Below, piece after piece: positions 52,726 through 64,000 of a stretch of DNA of 64,000 nt. The position numbers and the translations under genes are program-made. This DNA is from Lamellibrachia columna (lineage: Eukaryota; Annelida; Polychaeta; Sabellida; Siboglinidae), in the NCBI GenBank assembly GCA_963662155.1, contig OY759263.1, positions 8,454,988-8,518,987 on the forward strand, in the 5' to 3' direction. Within the stretch, counting starts at the first letter, position 1. Each line of letters opens with the position of its first letter. The notes under the pieces were generated by a model. The model searched no databases. It was not told the DNA's origin and was given only the letters and a program-made list of their open reading frames with translations.

Positions 52726-54239
52726 ATGCCACTCTCGAATGCAACGAAGCAGAGACGGTCCAAGGACCGAATAAACGCTAATCCAGCAAAACGAGGAAAA
52801 GCTGCTGACAAAGAACAACTCCGATGGCATGAAAAGAAAATGTCAGGATAAGAGAAAACTATATATCATATGACCAACCGTGAACAGAGGAGAGAAAGAA
52901 AGCAATGGAGGGAAACTGTCAAACGTATTTATTGAAAAAGAAGAGACGAAAAAACTGAAAGACCAAGAGGAAAATACGCTACGTAATACACCTCCTACCA
53001 CCCCTTCTTCTGCAGAGGCCACCACCCGCACAGAACAGTTCTGCAAGGTCGCAAACTCGTGAAAATGAATCGTACAGCTTCGTACAAAATTATCAAATGT
53101 CACTGGAAAAGGAAAAGAAGAAAGCAGATATATACAAGAAGCAGACACAGCGACATAAAGCAAAGGTGAAGATACAATTCCCACAAACAAATAGTAGGAA
53201 GAGAATAGTTCCGACACCTACAAGTCGAGACAACTCGCCAGGCACAGCCATCAATGATGCACATACACTATTCTCACAGCTCCAAGGGAGGACCACGGTG
53301 GAACTCTTCGTTATCCCAGACGATGCAGTGACGGCTCTGCCCGATGCAGTGCCCGCAGTGAATGGTATCATTAATGTCCATCAAGTACACAGCGAGGAGC
53401 CTGGGAAAATCAGTGTCAGAGTCCGGCTTTCTGTGCCTGCTATTCACAGTGCAACACAATGTGATGACATATGTCCAGCACACCGCCAATGCCCAACACA
53501 TGGCCGATAAGCATGCAGATGAGTCACAGATGACTGAAGACCCAGATATCCTGCATATGGCTAAGAACCCAGACGTACAAGTCGAACAGATGGCTGAGAA
53601 CATTGCAAAATTCAGGCTGCAGAATGGGGATCCTGCAGATGTTCCACAGATAGATGAAAATCCTGCAAACGTTCAGCAGCTGGTTGAGGCTTCCCCAGAC
53701 GTTCCACATGTCAATGAATATGTTGCTGTCAGGCTGGAGTCCGGGTCAGGGAAACATTGCAGATGGCAGATCTATTTTGCTAAGGCAAGAAGCTTTTTGC
53801 AATCGTACAGTGAAACCTGTCTTGATAAACAACCCATTCCACTATAGCAGGGAGTCATTTGAAGGAGAGGCACAGTCGATCTCCCCTTTCAGTGGTAGTA
53901 ACCTTAACTACGCCTTAATTAAGAGGCTGAATCAAAGACAGTGGTGGGTAAGAAACCCACGCCATTGCAATGACTCTGTTGATGGGACCAGTGTTACACC
54001 CGCATAAACTTGCTTGTTAATTGTTTCATGTTCTTGATGTTGACGAGGAGGCTGGCCACGCGGAAGTTGTCCACCTCAAACCCTACCGCAAACATTGGTT
54101 CCAGGATGACGACATATATGAGGAGCCATTGTTCAACATGAGAAGGATTGATGATCCCGAACTTGTGAATGCCAGGAGAGGATACCTATCAATTCCTGAT
54201 GAAGTCTGCAAATCTGTTAAGAGTGTTCTGTTGGCTTAA
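52726..54239 (+). pseudogene. broken coding region inside the 51.65-54.86 kb transposon
   Basis: An acceptor-like TTTCAG precedes ATG at 52726 (MPLSNATKQRRSKDRINANP), which stops after 41 codons. The frame resumes with MTNREQRRERKQWRETVKR, then in another frame MSLEKEKKKADIYKKQTQRH (basic coiled coil), VELFVIPDDAVTALPDAVPA followed by VHQVHSEEPGKISVRV, acidic 13-14-residue repeats, VAVRLESGSGKHCRWQIYF, and finally VLDVDEEAGHAEVVHLKPYR to a stop at 54239. Several frame changes and stops break it. A basic N terminus with MPLSNA and MTNREQ words and a small beta-rich C-terminal end recalls a multigene family of uncharacterised proteins in aquatic invertebrates, from memory only. The core of that family seems deleted. 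Confidence 0.6.
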
Positions 54240-54277
54240 TGCTTAACAAGAATTTGCAGGCTTTACAGGCTTGCTTC

Positions 54278-54657
54278 ATTACCACTCCGTTACCTAGTAA
54301 CAGAATGGTAATTGAGTAAATAGTTCCAAGTTTTATTCTTGTTGGAAAGCAAAATGTTGTCTCTGAAGGGTTCCTTCAAGATGTTGACCTTCACGGTTAC
54401 TTTGTTCACAGTTGACATTAATTTTTTATCTTCAATTGCACTTTAGTTGTGCTTATTTCACTTCACTTTTTATTAATTTTTGCACTCCGTTACCTAAAAA
54501 GCTATTCTACGTATTTTATTAAGAATAAAGGTGCTTATATTTGCCAAAGTTGGTTAAAAGTAAACTATTTATGCTTTGTTCAAGCGATGTAGACATGGTA
54601 AAGCCAGAAAATGAACATCAGCCTAGGATCACCATGGCAGTTTGGTAACGGAGTGGA
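54278..54657. repeat. right subterminal ACTCCGTTACC motif cluster
   Basis: Copies at 54279-54294 (+), 54483-54494 (+) and 54644-54656 (-), 200-580 bp from the right terminus. Confidence 0.85.
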
Positions 54658-54855
54658 GATATGATTTGTTTGGCTTACATATTCATTGGCTATTTCTTTG
54701 AAAGAGAGAGAGAGCAGATTAAGTTAAGTTCGGATTGGCATTTATTTTTCTTCCAGAGGGATCAATGTTACATATACTTCCCAAATTTAGTTGATTGCTT
54801 TATCTAATTTTTCCATCAAATTTCATTCCAAAAGTGTCACGTAATTTAACTTTTC

Positions 54856-55118
<263 letters not shown>

Positions 55119-55690
55119 TGAGCGAGCGTGCAGTATCGGCATGCGAACTCTGGCTGATTTGTTCGATTTGCAAGCACGAGCGCACGTTCATGGCGGCGTT
55201 GTCGTTTGATTTCGGCATCGGTTGCTCTTTTGGTTTCGGCTTTTGCTGCTCATTTTTTGACGGCCGTACGCCATGAACTGCCATCGTGCGCCATCTCCTC
55301 CCAGTGCCTCTTGTTGATATCGGCGGCGTGGAGGTGTCGCTTTGTGCAGTCCATGTAGCGTAAGTGTGGTCTTCCAACATTTCGCTTTGCCTGCACTCGG
55401 TCGGCTTACATAACTGCGCTTTGCTGCCTTCGCTCGCCGTACAGAACTGCCTTAGGCAGTCGGTAGTCATTCATCCGTACAACGTGGCCGGTCCACGTAA
55501 GTTGCCGGCTTAGAAGCATTGCCTCGATGCTCGGCATATCGGCACGTTGCAGTACTTCACTGTTGGTCACCCGGTCTAACCATCTGATTTTGAGGATGGC
55601 TCGTAAGTGGCGAAGGTGGATCTGTGACAAGCTCTGAATATGACGTATATACAGCGTGTATGTCTCTGAACTGTACAGAAGACACACGCA
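55119..55690 (-). mobile_element. RTE-like LINE fragment
   Basis: The minus-strand translation gives SETYTLYIRHIQSLSQIHLR, HLRAILKIRWLDRVTNSEVL, SIEAMLLSRQLTWTGHVVRM and ERRQQSAVM, then after frame changes a WRTAV-type segment and FACRYC, the start of a C-terminal zinc-binding end. This order is typical of RTE-type ORF2 C termini. Both ends stop at ACGC/GTGC microsatellites, which cut off the rest of the ORF and the last zinc ligands. Confidence 0.8.
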
Positions 55691-55714
55691 GGCACGCACG
55701 CAGGCACGCAGACA

Positions 55715-55750
<36 letters not shown>

Positions 55751-55972
55751 CACACACATACTCCCGGTTGCCATGCCGGTAAGTGCTGCTACCCGGGCTA
55801 CCCGGTAGCCATACCGTAGAGATCTGCTCCCCGGAGGCAACACCGTAGAGAGCGGCTCCACGATGGCAATACCGGAAAGAGCAGCTCCTTGGTCGCCATA
55901 CCGTCGAGAGTCGCTCCACTGTTGCCATGCATACCGTAGAGAGCAGTTTCTAGGTGGCCATACCGTGATCGG
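55690..55972. repeat. (ACGC)n and 41-bp minisatellite
   Basis: (ACGC)n with AGGC interruptions (55690-55755), then about five units of roughly 41 bp with a CCATACCGTAGAGAGC core and GCTCC spacer words (55764-55972). Confidence 0.8.
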
Positions 55973-56004
55973 ACCAGGGGGCGGATCTATTATCATATTT
56001 ATTT

Positions 56005-56009
<5 letters not shown>

Positions 56010-56073
<64 letters not shown>
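56010..56073. repeat. (AT)n microsatellite
   Basis: Pure AT dinucleotide tract. Confidence 0.95.
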
Positions 56074-56078
<5 letters not shown>

Positions 56079-56682
56079 CAGGGTTGAAAAAATCATGATT
56101 GTTTTTATTTATTTTCTTTTTTTGAAATCTGGTATATAGACATTTATATAGATGTTTATATTTATAAACTCTTTGAAACGTGTTCTATTCAAATCGATTT
56201 GGGCACTTGTCTTAACAGAGGGTACATGAATTTTGCTTATATAAAGTAATAAGTATAATTATAACATAGTTTGATTTACAACAGCAACGAAACTGTCGTT
56301 TTAAAATACATGTATAATAATAATATATTTTATTTGATATAGCGCCAGATCCTATTTTAAATTGTTCGTGGCACTCATTGGGACGAATCCACCCATTAGA
56401 CAATATCCACAAAGCCTCACCCCCTGTAGATGCTTAATCTGTCTTGGAAATGAAAGCATGCTGTGTGTCTCCAGGATTCTGCCTACTGTAAGGTCTCTAA
56501 CTTGACTGCAAACAGTTTTAGTATGTAGCCCAGACTGTCTCCCTTGAGTCAACGTACTGAATTGGTAACAACTAGCACAAGCTCTAAGTGGACTCTAACT
56601 CAGGGCTTCTGACTTGAAAAGGTACTTCCTCTGGAAGATAAGTTTGTGTGGCTTCACTGCATTCAGAAAGGGAATATACACA

Positions 56683-56754
<72 letters not shown>

Positions 56755-57539
56755 CCCTCCCTCCCTCCCCCCTCCCTCCCAAGCGGTGATCTCAACATCA
56801 TGTTACAAAATAAATCGTGATGAACCACTCATTTAAGTTATCTTAACACTGTCACAAAATGTAGTATGTACTTCTGTTGTAACTTGTACTTGAAGCAGAA
56901 TTGGGAGGTGCATGATGTTCTACTTCTAACACCCTCCGAGTCCCAGTTCTATATAGTCCTGGCTTCATTCCTTTTAATACTATCACAACATGTACAAGCT
57001 GTTTGGGAGTCCATAAATCCTTGTCGTTGCGACGACGTTATTTCACAAGATCGCCACGACCCAAATGATTCGTCGTGGCAACGCAGATACAACGTCATAT
57101 TAATTGTTTGCTGGACAAGAACCGATCATTTCAAGAAGCTATTATGGAACTCCCTTTCACCACACCTCCTCACCTAAACTGCCTTTAAAACACAGTGCTC
57201 AGCGTAAACTTATCCATGGTGTGGGTATGGAGACTGTCTATGTGTGCATGTGGCAAGGCAGCGACAGTATCCATACACATAACCAACCTATTAAAAACTT
57301 TCGTTAAACATCCTATACATAAAATAAATAAAACTATCAGATAAAAACCATTTCAGCAACATTGATGATACTAGTCTTTTAATCGAATGTACCACCCACA
57401 GCGCATGCGCACAGTCCACCACAAACTCCTGCGTTAGCCCAAGGTTGGGCTGTTTGGAGTAAACCACTTGAGACTTGAGACCGTAATTACGTCCTACTTG
57501 AAAGGTTGGACAAGTAAACGCTGATAGTGATTTTGTTTG
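56074..57539. other. gene-free stretch with (ACGC)n at 56681-56755
   Basis: No exon recognised; the (ACGC)n run is followed by CCTCCCTCCC. An open frame at 56866-57177 has no splice context or known domain. Confidence 0.4.
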
Positions 57540-57619
57540 CTCGATTGGCGCACCTTATTTGACCCGGATCCAGTCCGACCAATCAGCGACGTCGTTTCAC
57601 GTGATCTCCCGTCTTCGGC
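57540..57619 (+). promoter_or_regulatory. probable promoter of the Aralar/citrin gene
   Basis: A CCAATCAG box (57579-57586), an inverted CCAAT (57543-57547) and a palindromic E-box TCACGTGA (57597-57604) cluster in a GC-rich, CpG-containing segment directly upstream of the first ATG. No TATA box. Assignment rests on motif clustering and position. Confidence 0.5.
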
Positions 57620-60600
57620 ATGGACGGCTACCGGCGAGATGTTGTGCGTATGCCTGCTGAGAATAAATCGTCACAAAAACGTCAATATTTGTACTGTATG
57701 AATTGTTTACAATGTATACACTTAGATAACATGTTGACATGTACTTTGTGTTTTTTAGGGGGAACGGCTCGGTGTTGTTTCAAAGATGTGGCCAATCCCG
57801 GCTCTCATGCGGGAGGCAAGATGCGAAACGTCAAAGCAGGTGACAAACTTACTCAGTTGCTGTCAGCGACAGTTTTATGTATAAAGTGTCAATGAAACGT
57901 ACGCTTGACATGAATATCTGTTTGCAGGGTCAAGGGTTCCTGAAAAGGGCAGAAACGGAGAAATTACGAGAAACCTTCGAAAAGGTAAGCGGCTAACCAC
58001 CACTGTTTACGTTTTCGTATGTCCCCGATTAGTTCAAGGCCGTTAGCAAGGTCAGGGTGACATTGATTCCGAGAATAAATGGGGCATATATAATAGAACC
58101 GTGTCTGATACTATGGCTTGTTATAAATGTACATGGCACGTGTATAATACACATGTACGTGATATGCATGGTCACTGTGTCGTTAATGTGTACGATGCAG
58201 ACATGTGACACTGACAGTTCCACAGTCAAAGACGTAACTAAATTTTAGGCTCCTCTCAAATCTTACTTAGAACTAACAGACTGGTCAAACAAATGGCAAA
58301 TGAAATTCAACACATCAAAATGCTACCTACTCACAATTACTCATAAGTCTAAACCTAGCCAGTTCACCTACAGCATATCTAACTAGCCTATTTCTCAAGT
58401 AAATTCACATCCAAAATGATCCATACCTAAACTGTCCTGGACTAAGCATGTACAAACCACTGCATCAAAATTTGCACAAACACTTGGCCTACCCAAACGA
58501 ACACTCTATCCAGCCAAACCAAAAGTAAAGGAGGCAGCCTATGATATGTTAGTAAGACCCAAATTAGAATATGGAGCAACAGCTTGGAATCCACACAAAA
58601 AGTAGTCATGATTACATCATGTCATTGTGACAGTCACACAAAGACGTAATTGAATTTAGGCTCCTATCAAATCGCACCATTGTAGTAGTGATTGCACTAG
58701 TGTAGTATTGATACAACAAAACGTAGTCTTAGCGACATAATGACATCATACAAAGACATTACTGTATTTAGGCTCCTGTCAAATTGCACACATTCAACCA
58801 CTGCATAATGATTGCACAAGTGTAGTATTGATGCAACAAAATATAGTCGTAGCAACATAGGCAACATGCTTGCATTTCTAATGAAAGGCGAGGATCCATA
58901 ACTAACTCTTCTAGGATATTTGGAACATTATTTAAAATGCAATAAACACAACAGACCTGGGGCCGATGTACTCAAATACTCATACTTTTACTTGTACTCA
59001 TGATAAAAATTATGGGTCATGTACTCGTACTCATGCTCAGTGTACAAAGATTTTATGAGTACATCTGAGTACTTTTTTAAATATGATGCTATGATAATTA
59101 TGATTTTATTTTAAAAGCAGTAATAGTATTTGTGTTCTTTAGTTAACAGAATGAAAATATTTTTTATTTAAATACTTCCATAAAGTATCTGAAATGTTCA
59201 AATACATTATTTCTGATTGATATAAAAATTACTAAAGGCTTCACTTCCTTTTGTCCATAACGAAGGGGCCATTCATCAGTTAGCTGTAAAATACCTGTGT
59301 TGCTCTTACAAGGGACAGTGTTAAGAATTAGCTGTTACTTGCTGAGTCTATTTCTATGGTGACTCAAGTCACACAGCACCAGTAGCCTTTATTCAAATTA
59401 GCACACAACCCCTTTGTTCTAGTTTGGACAAATCTTCTCACTAGTAGACTCACTACATTGATTACATGGGTAATTCTGGAGTGGGACCAATAAATGCAGT
59501 CTGTTAAAGTACTTGTCTAATGGTTATATTTGTTGTAATAAATATATTATTATCGTTAGATTATGCACCTGATGTACTGTTTTGTATTATTGCTTAATGA
59601 ACCTCATTGTGTATCATGCAGAGTAAACCTACATTCACACTGTCTGATTTGTGAAGTCAGTTGCACAATATGTTCTTGGTAAGTGTTTTGTAGTGAGCAG
59701 ATCATGGCTCTTTGCATAGTATACAAATCAGAAGGTGGTCAGATGATAAGTGCAATTAACAGTCAGGTGCTAGAAAAACTACATCTAGGGTTTGAGACAG
59801 CAGATATAAGAGAAGTGGTTTGGTGCCTCAGTCCTCTTGCTCATTGCTCTATTTTATAACTTGCTTAACATTGAGCAGATTTAGCAATTACCCACTCTTG
59901 AGATCATTACATAAATATTAGAAGTTTATTGGCTAGGTTTTTTTGAGATGGTAATACTAGGTAATGATTGGTATAAGTGAGTGTACATGTGCCGAGTATG
60001 TCGGTGACTCAAAGGTGGGTTAATCAGAGTGCCCCAATGTATATATCATGCCACATGTCTGAACAACTGCCTTTGCATAATCAATTGTTCCTGAATTATA
60101 TAAATTAATTAACAAGTTTATTTTTAAAATATGCTCTTACAAATAATTTACTTTATCATACAATATGTACTCGTACTCATGTAATTGTATTCCTACTCAT
60201 ACTCAGCTTTTAGTAATGTACTCGTACTCAGCCATAACCAATGTACTCATACTTGTACTATTGAAAATGTACTCGGACCCAAGTCTGAAACACACACAAT
60301 AAACCCATATGTTTTGTGTATATAATCTAACATATTGACTATCCAAATATTAATGAACCACAATTTTTCGATGTCATTTAACCATAATGTGTTTATGAAT
60401 ATCCACCTTGTTGTTCGTGCAATTATAGACGTGAAATTCCAGACTCAAGTAGAAACATTCATATTAAACAATTATAGGAACAGAATTGGTGTTTATGAAA
60501 ATGCTTTGGGGCGGTCAAGATGTTAACATTTCTGATACAATTTATACTATATTTATAACATGATTTTACAATAAAGACGTAAAAACTCTGAACCTTTATT

Positions 60601-63600
60601 TGTCAACCTCTCACCTGTACATTAGGTCATGTGTTCAGGTAGATTACATGACACATTGGTACTTGATAAAGATTTGAATAGTATTGAGTAGGCCACATAA
60701 TTACATTATTGGCTTCACGGTTGTTCATTCCACAGTTATCTAAGCTATGAATTACCAACATTTCTGTTTAATATTTCTATATACCGCTTGTGGCTCTCCA
60801 GAACTGGATATATGATTATACTGAATATGAATGGAAAATTGAAATGAACTAAAGCAATAAAGTTGTTTGAATAGAAGTTATAACACTAATGATAGCCTAC
60901 TGGTGGGCAGGAGGCCAATGTTTAATTCACAAACATTGTACCTGATGTAAAGCTAGGCTCATTAAGGCACATATCCCAATGAATTTATGATCAATTTAGC
61001 TCTTACATACATGGTCAGTTATTGCCAGTTTACAATCATGTCGATTAATTTATATGTCATTCCATATATGAAATCAACATAGAAAAGGTTAGAAGGTTCT
61101 TGACCCCTGCCCATTCTTATGACATTTGGCAGACATATTGGTCTTATTGTGGGTTTTAGTCATGCAAATTTTAGACCTGTGAATGACACAGAAATACTAA
61201 AAATGAGTAAACTTATATTGATGAAATGTTACCGTTAGGAAGTTCATTGTACATAATTTCACACAATATATTAGAGTGAGCACACAGGTCTTCAGGTACA
61301 GCATATTGAAGTTATGCTTACATTGTAGTAGGGTCCAGATGCCTTAAATGTACTGTACAGTATTTATAATTGGTTGAATTTATTTATGTTTTGAGTCTAC
61401 CACATATCCAGTATATTGTGCCTTCAAAGTAGCTCAAGATTTAAGGCAAATTAGTGATGTCAGAATTGTTAAGAGTAAATTAAAGACTTGCTATATAGTT
61501 TCGGTCTTTTTTATTAACTGTTTTATTTTATTATAATATTTTTATCATGTTATAGTTTTTATTCATATGTACAGCAATACTAGCACCATATGATACAATT
61601 GTCTACATTTTATACACATATTTTATCCTATCATAAAAAATTTATGTAATATTTGTTATTACATAGAGCACCAACAAATATCAAATGTATAAATTTGGTG
61701 CTATATAAATTAATAAACATTAAACATCACTTGTTGACTGCTAGAATTCCTTAAATGTTGTATTTCTGCTTAAACATGTCACCCTCTCAGCATGTCACCC
61801 ATCACGCATGTCAGACAGACAGATTTATTTGATCATAACTATACAAAATAGAATAATTAACATAAATGTAAAGGTCAAGGAGACTCCAATTAAGGCATAG
61901 CATGTCGCTAACTCAGAAGCCCCCTTTTAATAGTAATAATAATAATTGAATAATACACATATTTTTATCCCATCATAAAAATGTCACCCCTCACACATCA
62001 TACCTTCTGTTTGAAGTAAATGAAGGGAGTGCTAAATCACTTTTGTGACAGCTCTGGGCAGAGTGAATCAGTCCCTGGTCCAGATGATAAAAAATAATGA
62101 ATGAAGTGTTTAAGGAATTCACCAGTCTCAGGGTTGTCATGACATAGTGTTGACAGATGTAACCAAATGTTATAAGAACCATGCATCTTTGGCAATATGT
62201 AGGAGGACAACAGACCAGGAGCAGGCTTCAATCAGTCTTGAGTGCCAGTACATTGCACAAGCTATAATTAAATAACCCACACCAATGATGTCATTGTCAA
62301 AGAGCTACTGTTATTATAGAAAGTATACGGCGAGAACTGTTATAGCTTAATATAATGGAATCCCATAGCAGTGTGATTGCTTACTATCCTCCATTCTGTT
62401 CATGGCAAAGCCAAAGAATGACAAGAGCTTAGGTCACTATGACATGTTTATGTCACTGGGACAATTCAAAAGCACTCCTTGGCTTCAGCCTTTAGTTTAA
62501 CTTTCAGTTCACTAGCGGCATGCAGCGTGTCTTGCTGCCAGAGAGAATCCCTCATACCAAATGTGAAATTACATAAATTGGTACTTGTTTCACTTGTTTG
62601 ATTAAATGTACTAGCCTAGAGAGCCTGTGCATTTAACCCTGCATACATGTCATCCCTCAGAAATGTCACCCCTCAGGCCCTCACACATCGCAAAATACAG
62701 TGATATATAGCAGCATGGCAACCAATGTTACCATGTCAATGAATGAAGTAACTCTACCCAGCACAGTACTTAATGTTTAGATGGTGAGTCTTACATTCCT
62801 CATGGTTCTGTTTCTTACAGTATGCTTCGTTCACTGGGGACAGTGGAGACCGTTACATGACCCCCAGTGACTTTATCCAAGGCTACCTAGGACTGCTGAC
62901 AGAGCCGGACTTTTGTGAAGACACTGTGAAGCGGCTCGCAGGTTGTGCCGACACTACCAAGGATGGGTGAGTAGAAGACTTGACTCGAGTCACATGTGCT
63001 CTGGCTAGAGTTGGACTCGATTCGCACATTTTGGAATTCAGATAGATGCTACAAGACAAGATGGCAAGCGAACAAGGAAGCCATTGGCTTATCGAGTCCA
63101 TACATTTTTTGTCTATGTATAACTTGCCAGTATGTGACCAATATGTGACCAATATGTCTGGTGGCTCGAAATGTACGCAAAACGAGACCATGTTTTTGTG
63201 ACAAGCTGCACCGAATACAATAATTATTAAGTAGTTACTATGATTGGGTAAATACAGATTTTCCACTTCAAAAAGGTAAACTCTGTTTGAAATGTGATAA
63301 AAAATATGTCAAAATTATTATTACTAATATAAATAATAATAATTAATATGATTTATGGAATTTATATACTCTGTCACATACCCAATTTGGCAACAAATTA
63401 CACCTCACATTTATTTTAAAATGAGACAGTTGATAAAGGACGCACCTGTATAAACCAAAATAACGTAGGCGAATGATTTCTGTTTGTATGCTAGTTCTGC
63501 TTTGACGATGTACGTACCCATTTATTTCTGCTACATACTGCTACTGCCTTTGCAGCCTCATCTCATTTGTGGAGTTCCAAGCATTTGAGAGCCTACTGTG

Positions 63601-63671
63601 TGCGCCAGATGCCATCTATGCTCTTGCCTTTCAACTCTTTGACATCAACAGTTCGGGATATGTCACATTTG
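57620..63671 (+). CDS. mitochondrial aspartate/glutamate carrier (Aralar/citrin), N-terminal part
   Basis: Inner-membrane carrier exchanging aspartate for glutamate, with a regulatory N-terminal EF-hand domain facing the intermembrane space. Seen exons: 57759 or 57786-57839, 57928-57984, 62821-62966, 63556-63671; phases agree. They encode [77 protein letters not shown] and [15 protein letters not shown], matching the first EF-hands of SLC25A12/13 in order. The start is uncertain: ATG at 57786 ([12 protein letters not shown]), or ATG at 57620 spliced from a GTGCGT donor to 57759 in frame. The 4.8-kb intron before 62821 carries transposons. EF-hands 3-8 and the six-helix carrier domain lie beyond the window. 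Confidence 0.88.
58215..58870. repeat. tandem repeat of about 120 bp split by a LINE
   Basis: Units 58633-58752 and 58753-58868 share ACAAAGACRTWA, TTTAGGCTCCTRTCAAAT, GATTGCAC.AGTGTAGTATT and CAACAAAA. A partial copy, CAGTCAAAGACGTAACTAAA through CTCTCAAATC, sits at 58222-58262 immediately before the LINE fragment. Confidence 0.75.
58263..58606 (+). mobile_element. CR1/Jockey-like LINE fragment
   Basis: Translation gives [59 protein letters not shown] and NPHKK, the region after the catalytic palm. Two stops break it. It interrupts a tandem repeat within the Aralar intron. Confidence 0.8.
58952..60287. mobile_element. 1336-bp hAT-like non-autonomous element
   Basis: Starts CAGACCTGGGGCCGATGTAC and, read inward from 60287, the other end starts CAGACTTGGGTCCGAGTACA. 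Flanks AAACACAA (left) and AAACACAC (right) match at seven of eight bases, a good 8-bp target duplication. Subterminal zones (58970-59075 and 60165-60275) are arrays of GTACTCGTACTCAT and variants. The interior has no transposase frame. Confidence 0.85.
60290..62820. other. intron sequence of the Aralar gene, AT-rich
   Basis: No exon found. Words such as ATGTCACCCCTCACAC recur at about 61777, 61981 and 62648 and suggest a low-copy dispersed repeat. Confidence 0.4.
63050..63140 (-). mobile_element. CR1-like LINE, 3' end only
   Basis: AAGATGGCAAGCGAACAAGG then AAGCCATTGGCTTATCGAGT is the complement of the 3' tail of the 45893-46945 LINE. It lies in the intron between the last two visible Aralar exons. 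Confidence 0.65.
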
Positions 63672-64000
63672 GTGAGTTCTGCTGTCACTTTAGATCTGTA
63701 CTGTGATGTTTATGTTTTAGGACTGCTTATGTGGCCATTTGCTATTCCACAATACTATTGCAGTAATATCGCAATAGTTATGAAACTATCACAGTCGTCA
63801 CCCCTTAGTTATCACGCTCTACAAATTTGAATGTCAGTTAACTCGATTCGCAGCGGCTTGAGGGGGGAGTTTTAATGTCATTTGGCATAAATGCGTATAA
63901 TGTAATTTGAGATTTATTAGTATCTGCCAAATGTCTTCCTGTTGACATTATTGCTCCTACCAAAAGTTCGTTGCAGAAACTTGATTTAGATTTTATGTTT

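Noticed and set aside
52843..53217. 124-codon minus-strand frame inside the transposon
   Set aside because: Antisense of the Lys-rich coiled-coil region; its hydrophobic look is the complement of AAG/GAA codons.
56866..57177. 103-codon plus-strand frame
   Set aside because: No domain or splice evidence, and adjacent sequence is repetitive.

Overview
The window is nuclear DNA of an animal. Five intron-containing or homeobox-type genes plus one single-exon gene are set in AT-rich sequence full of microsatellites, LINE fragments and small DNA transposons. The gene complement (Gbx homeobox, lysosomal iduronate-2-sulfatase, ribulose-phosphate 3-epimerase, an Aralar/citrin carrier, a death-domain membrane protein, a TEX12-like meiotic protein) and the CR1-, RTE- and hAT-type repeats fit a bilaterian invertebrate, probably marine. 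I cannot name the phylum from sequence alone.

Layout: (1) 1-8947, presumed intron or upstream DNA of Gbx, with unique GC-balanced islands, two LINE remnants, tandem repeats, and an 813-bp microsatellite hairpin ending 85 bp before the homeobox exon. (2) 8948-9510, last coding exon of Gbx (+), complete homeodomain. (3) 9.6-20.9 kb, no convincing protein gene; several GC-rich unique blocks (about 10.75-11.2, 15.05-15.9, 16.95-17.6 kb) are candidate regulatory elements, and one carries a 16-bp perfect inverted repeat. (4) 21281-27257 (-), nine phase-consistent exons of a single-pass membrane protein with a SAM-like domain and a C-terminal death domain; its ectodomain exons were not found. (5) 30721-32298 (-), intronless iduronate-2-sulfatase. 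(6) 32986-33530, a 34-bp satellite. (7) 36100-43195 (+), seven-exon gene for a 237-aa protein whose C-terminal coiled coil resembles TEX12. (8) 44.2-47.0 kb, hAT-like elements, one interrupted by a CR1 LINE. (9) 47693-50501 (-), five-exon RPE, complete. (10) 51650-54857, a DNA transposon with about 30-bp terminal inverted repeats, a broken coding region and eight copies of a subterminal motif in both orientations. (11) 54.9-56.8 kb, microsatellites and an RTE fragment. (12) 57620-63671 (+), 5' part of an Aralar/citrin gene that runs off the right edge; its large intron holds a LINE fragment in a tandem repeat and a 1.3-kb hAT-like element with target-site duplication.

The genes do not form a pathway. 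Every splice model was checked by hand for GT/AG borders and frame continuity across each junction; no alignment or expression data were available. The most unusual items are the 51.65-54.86 kb transposon, the membrane SAM-like/death-domain protein, and the microsatellite hairpin beside the Gbx homeobox exon.
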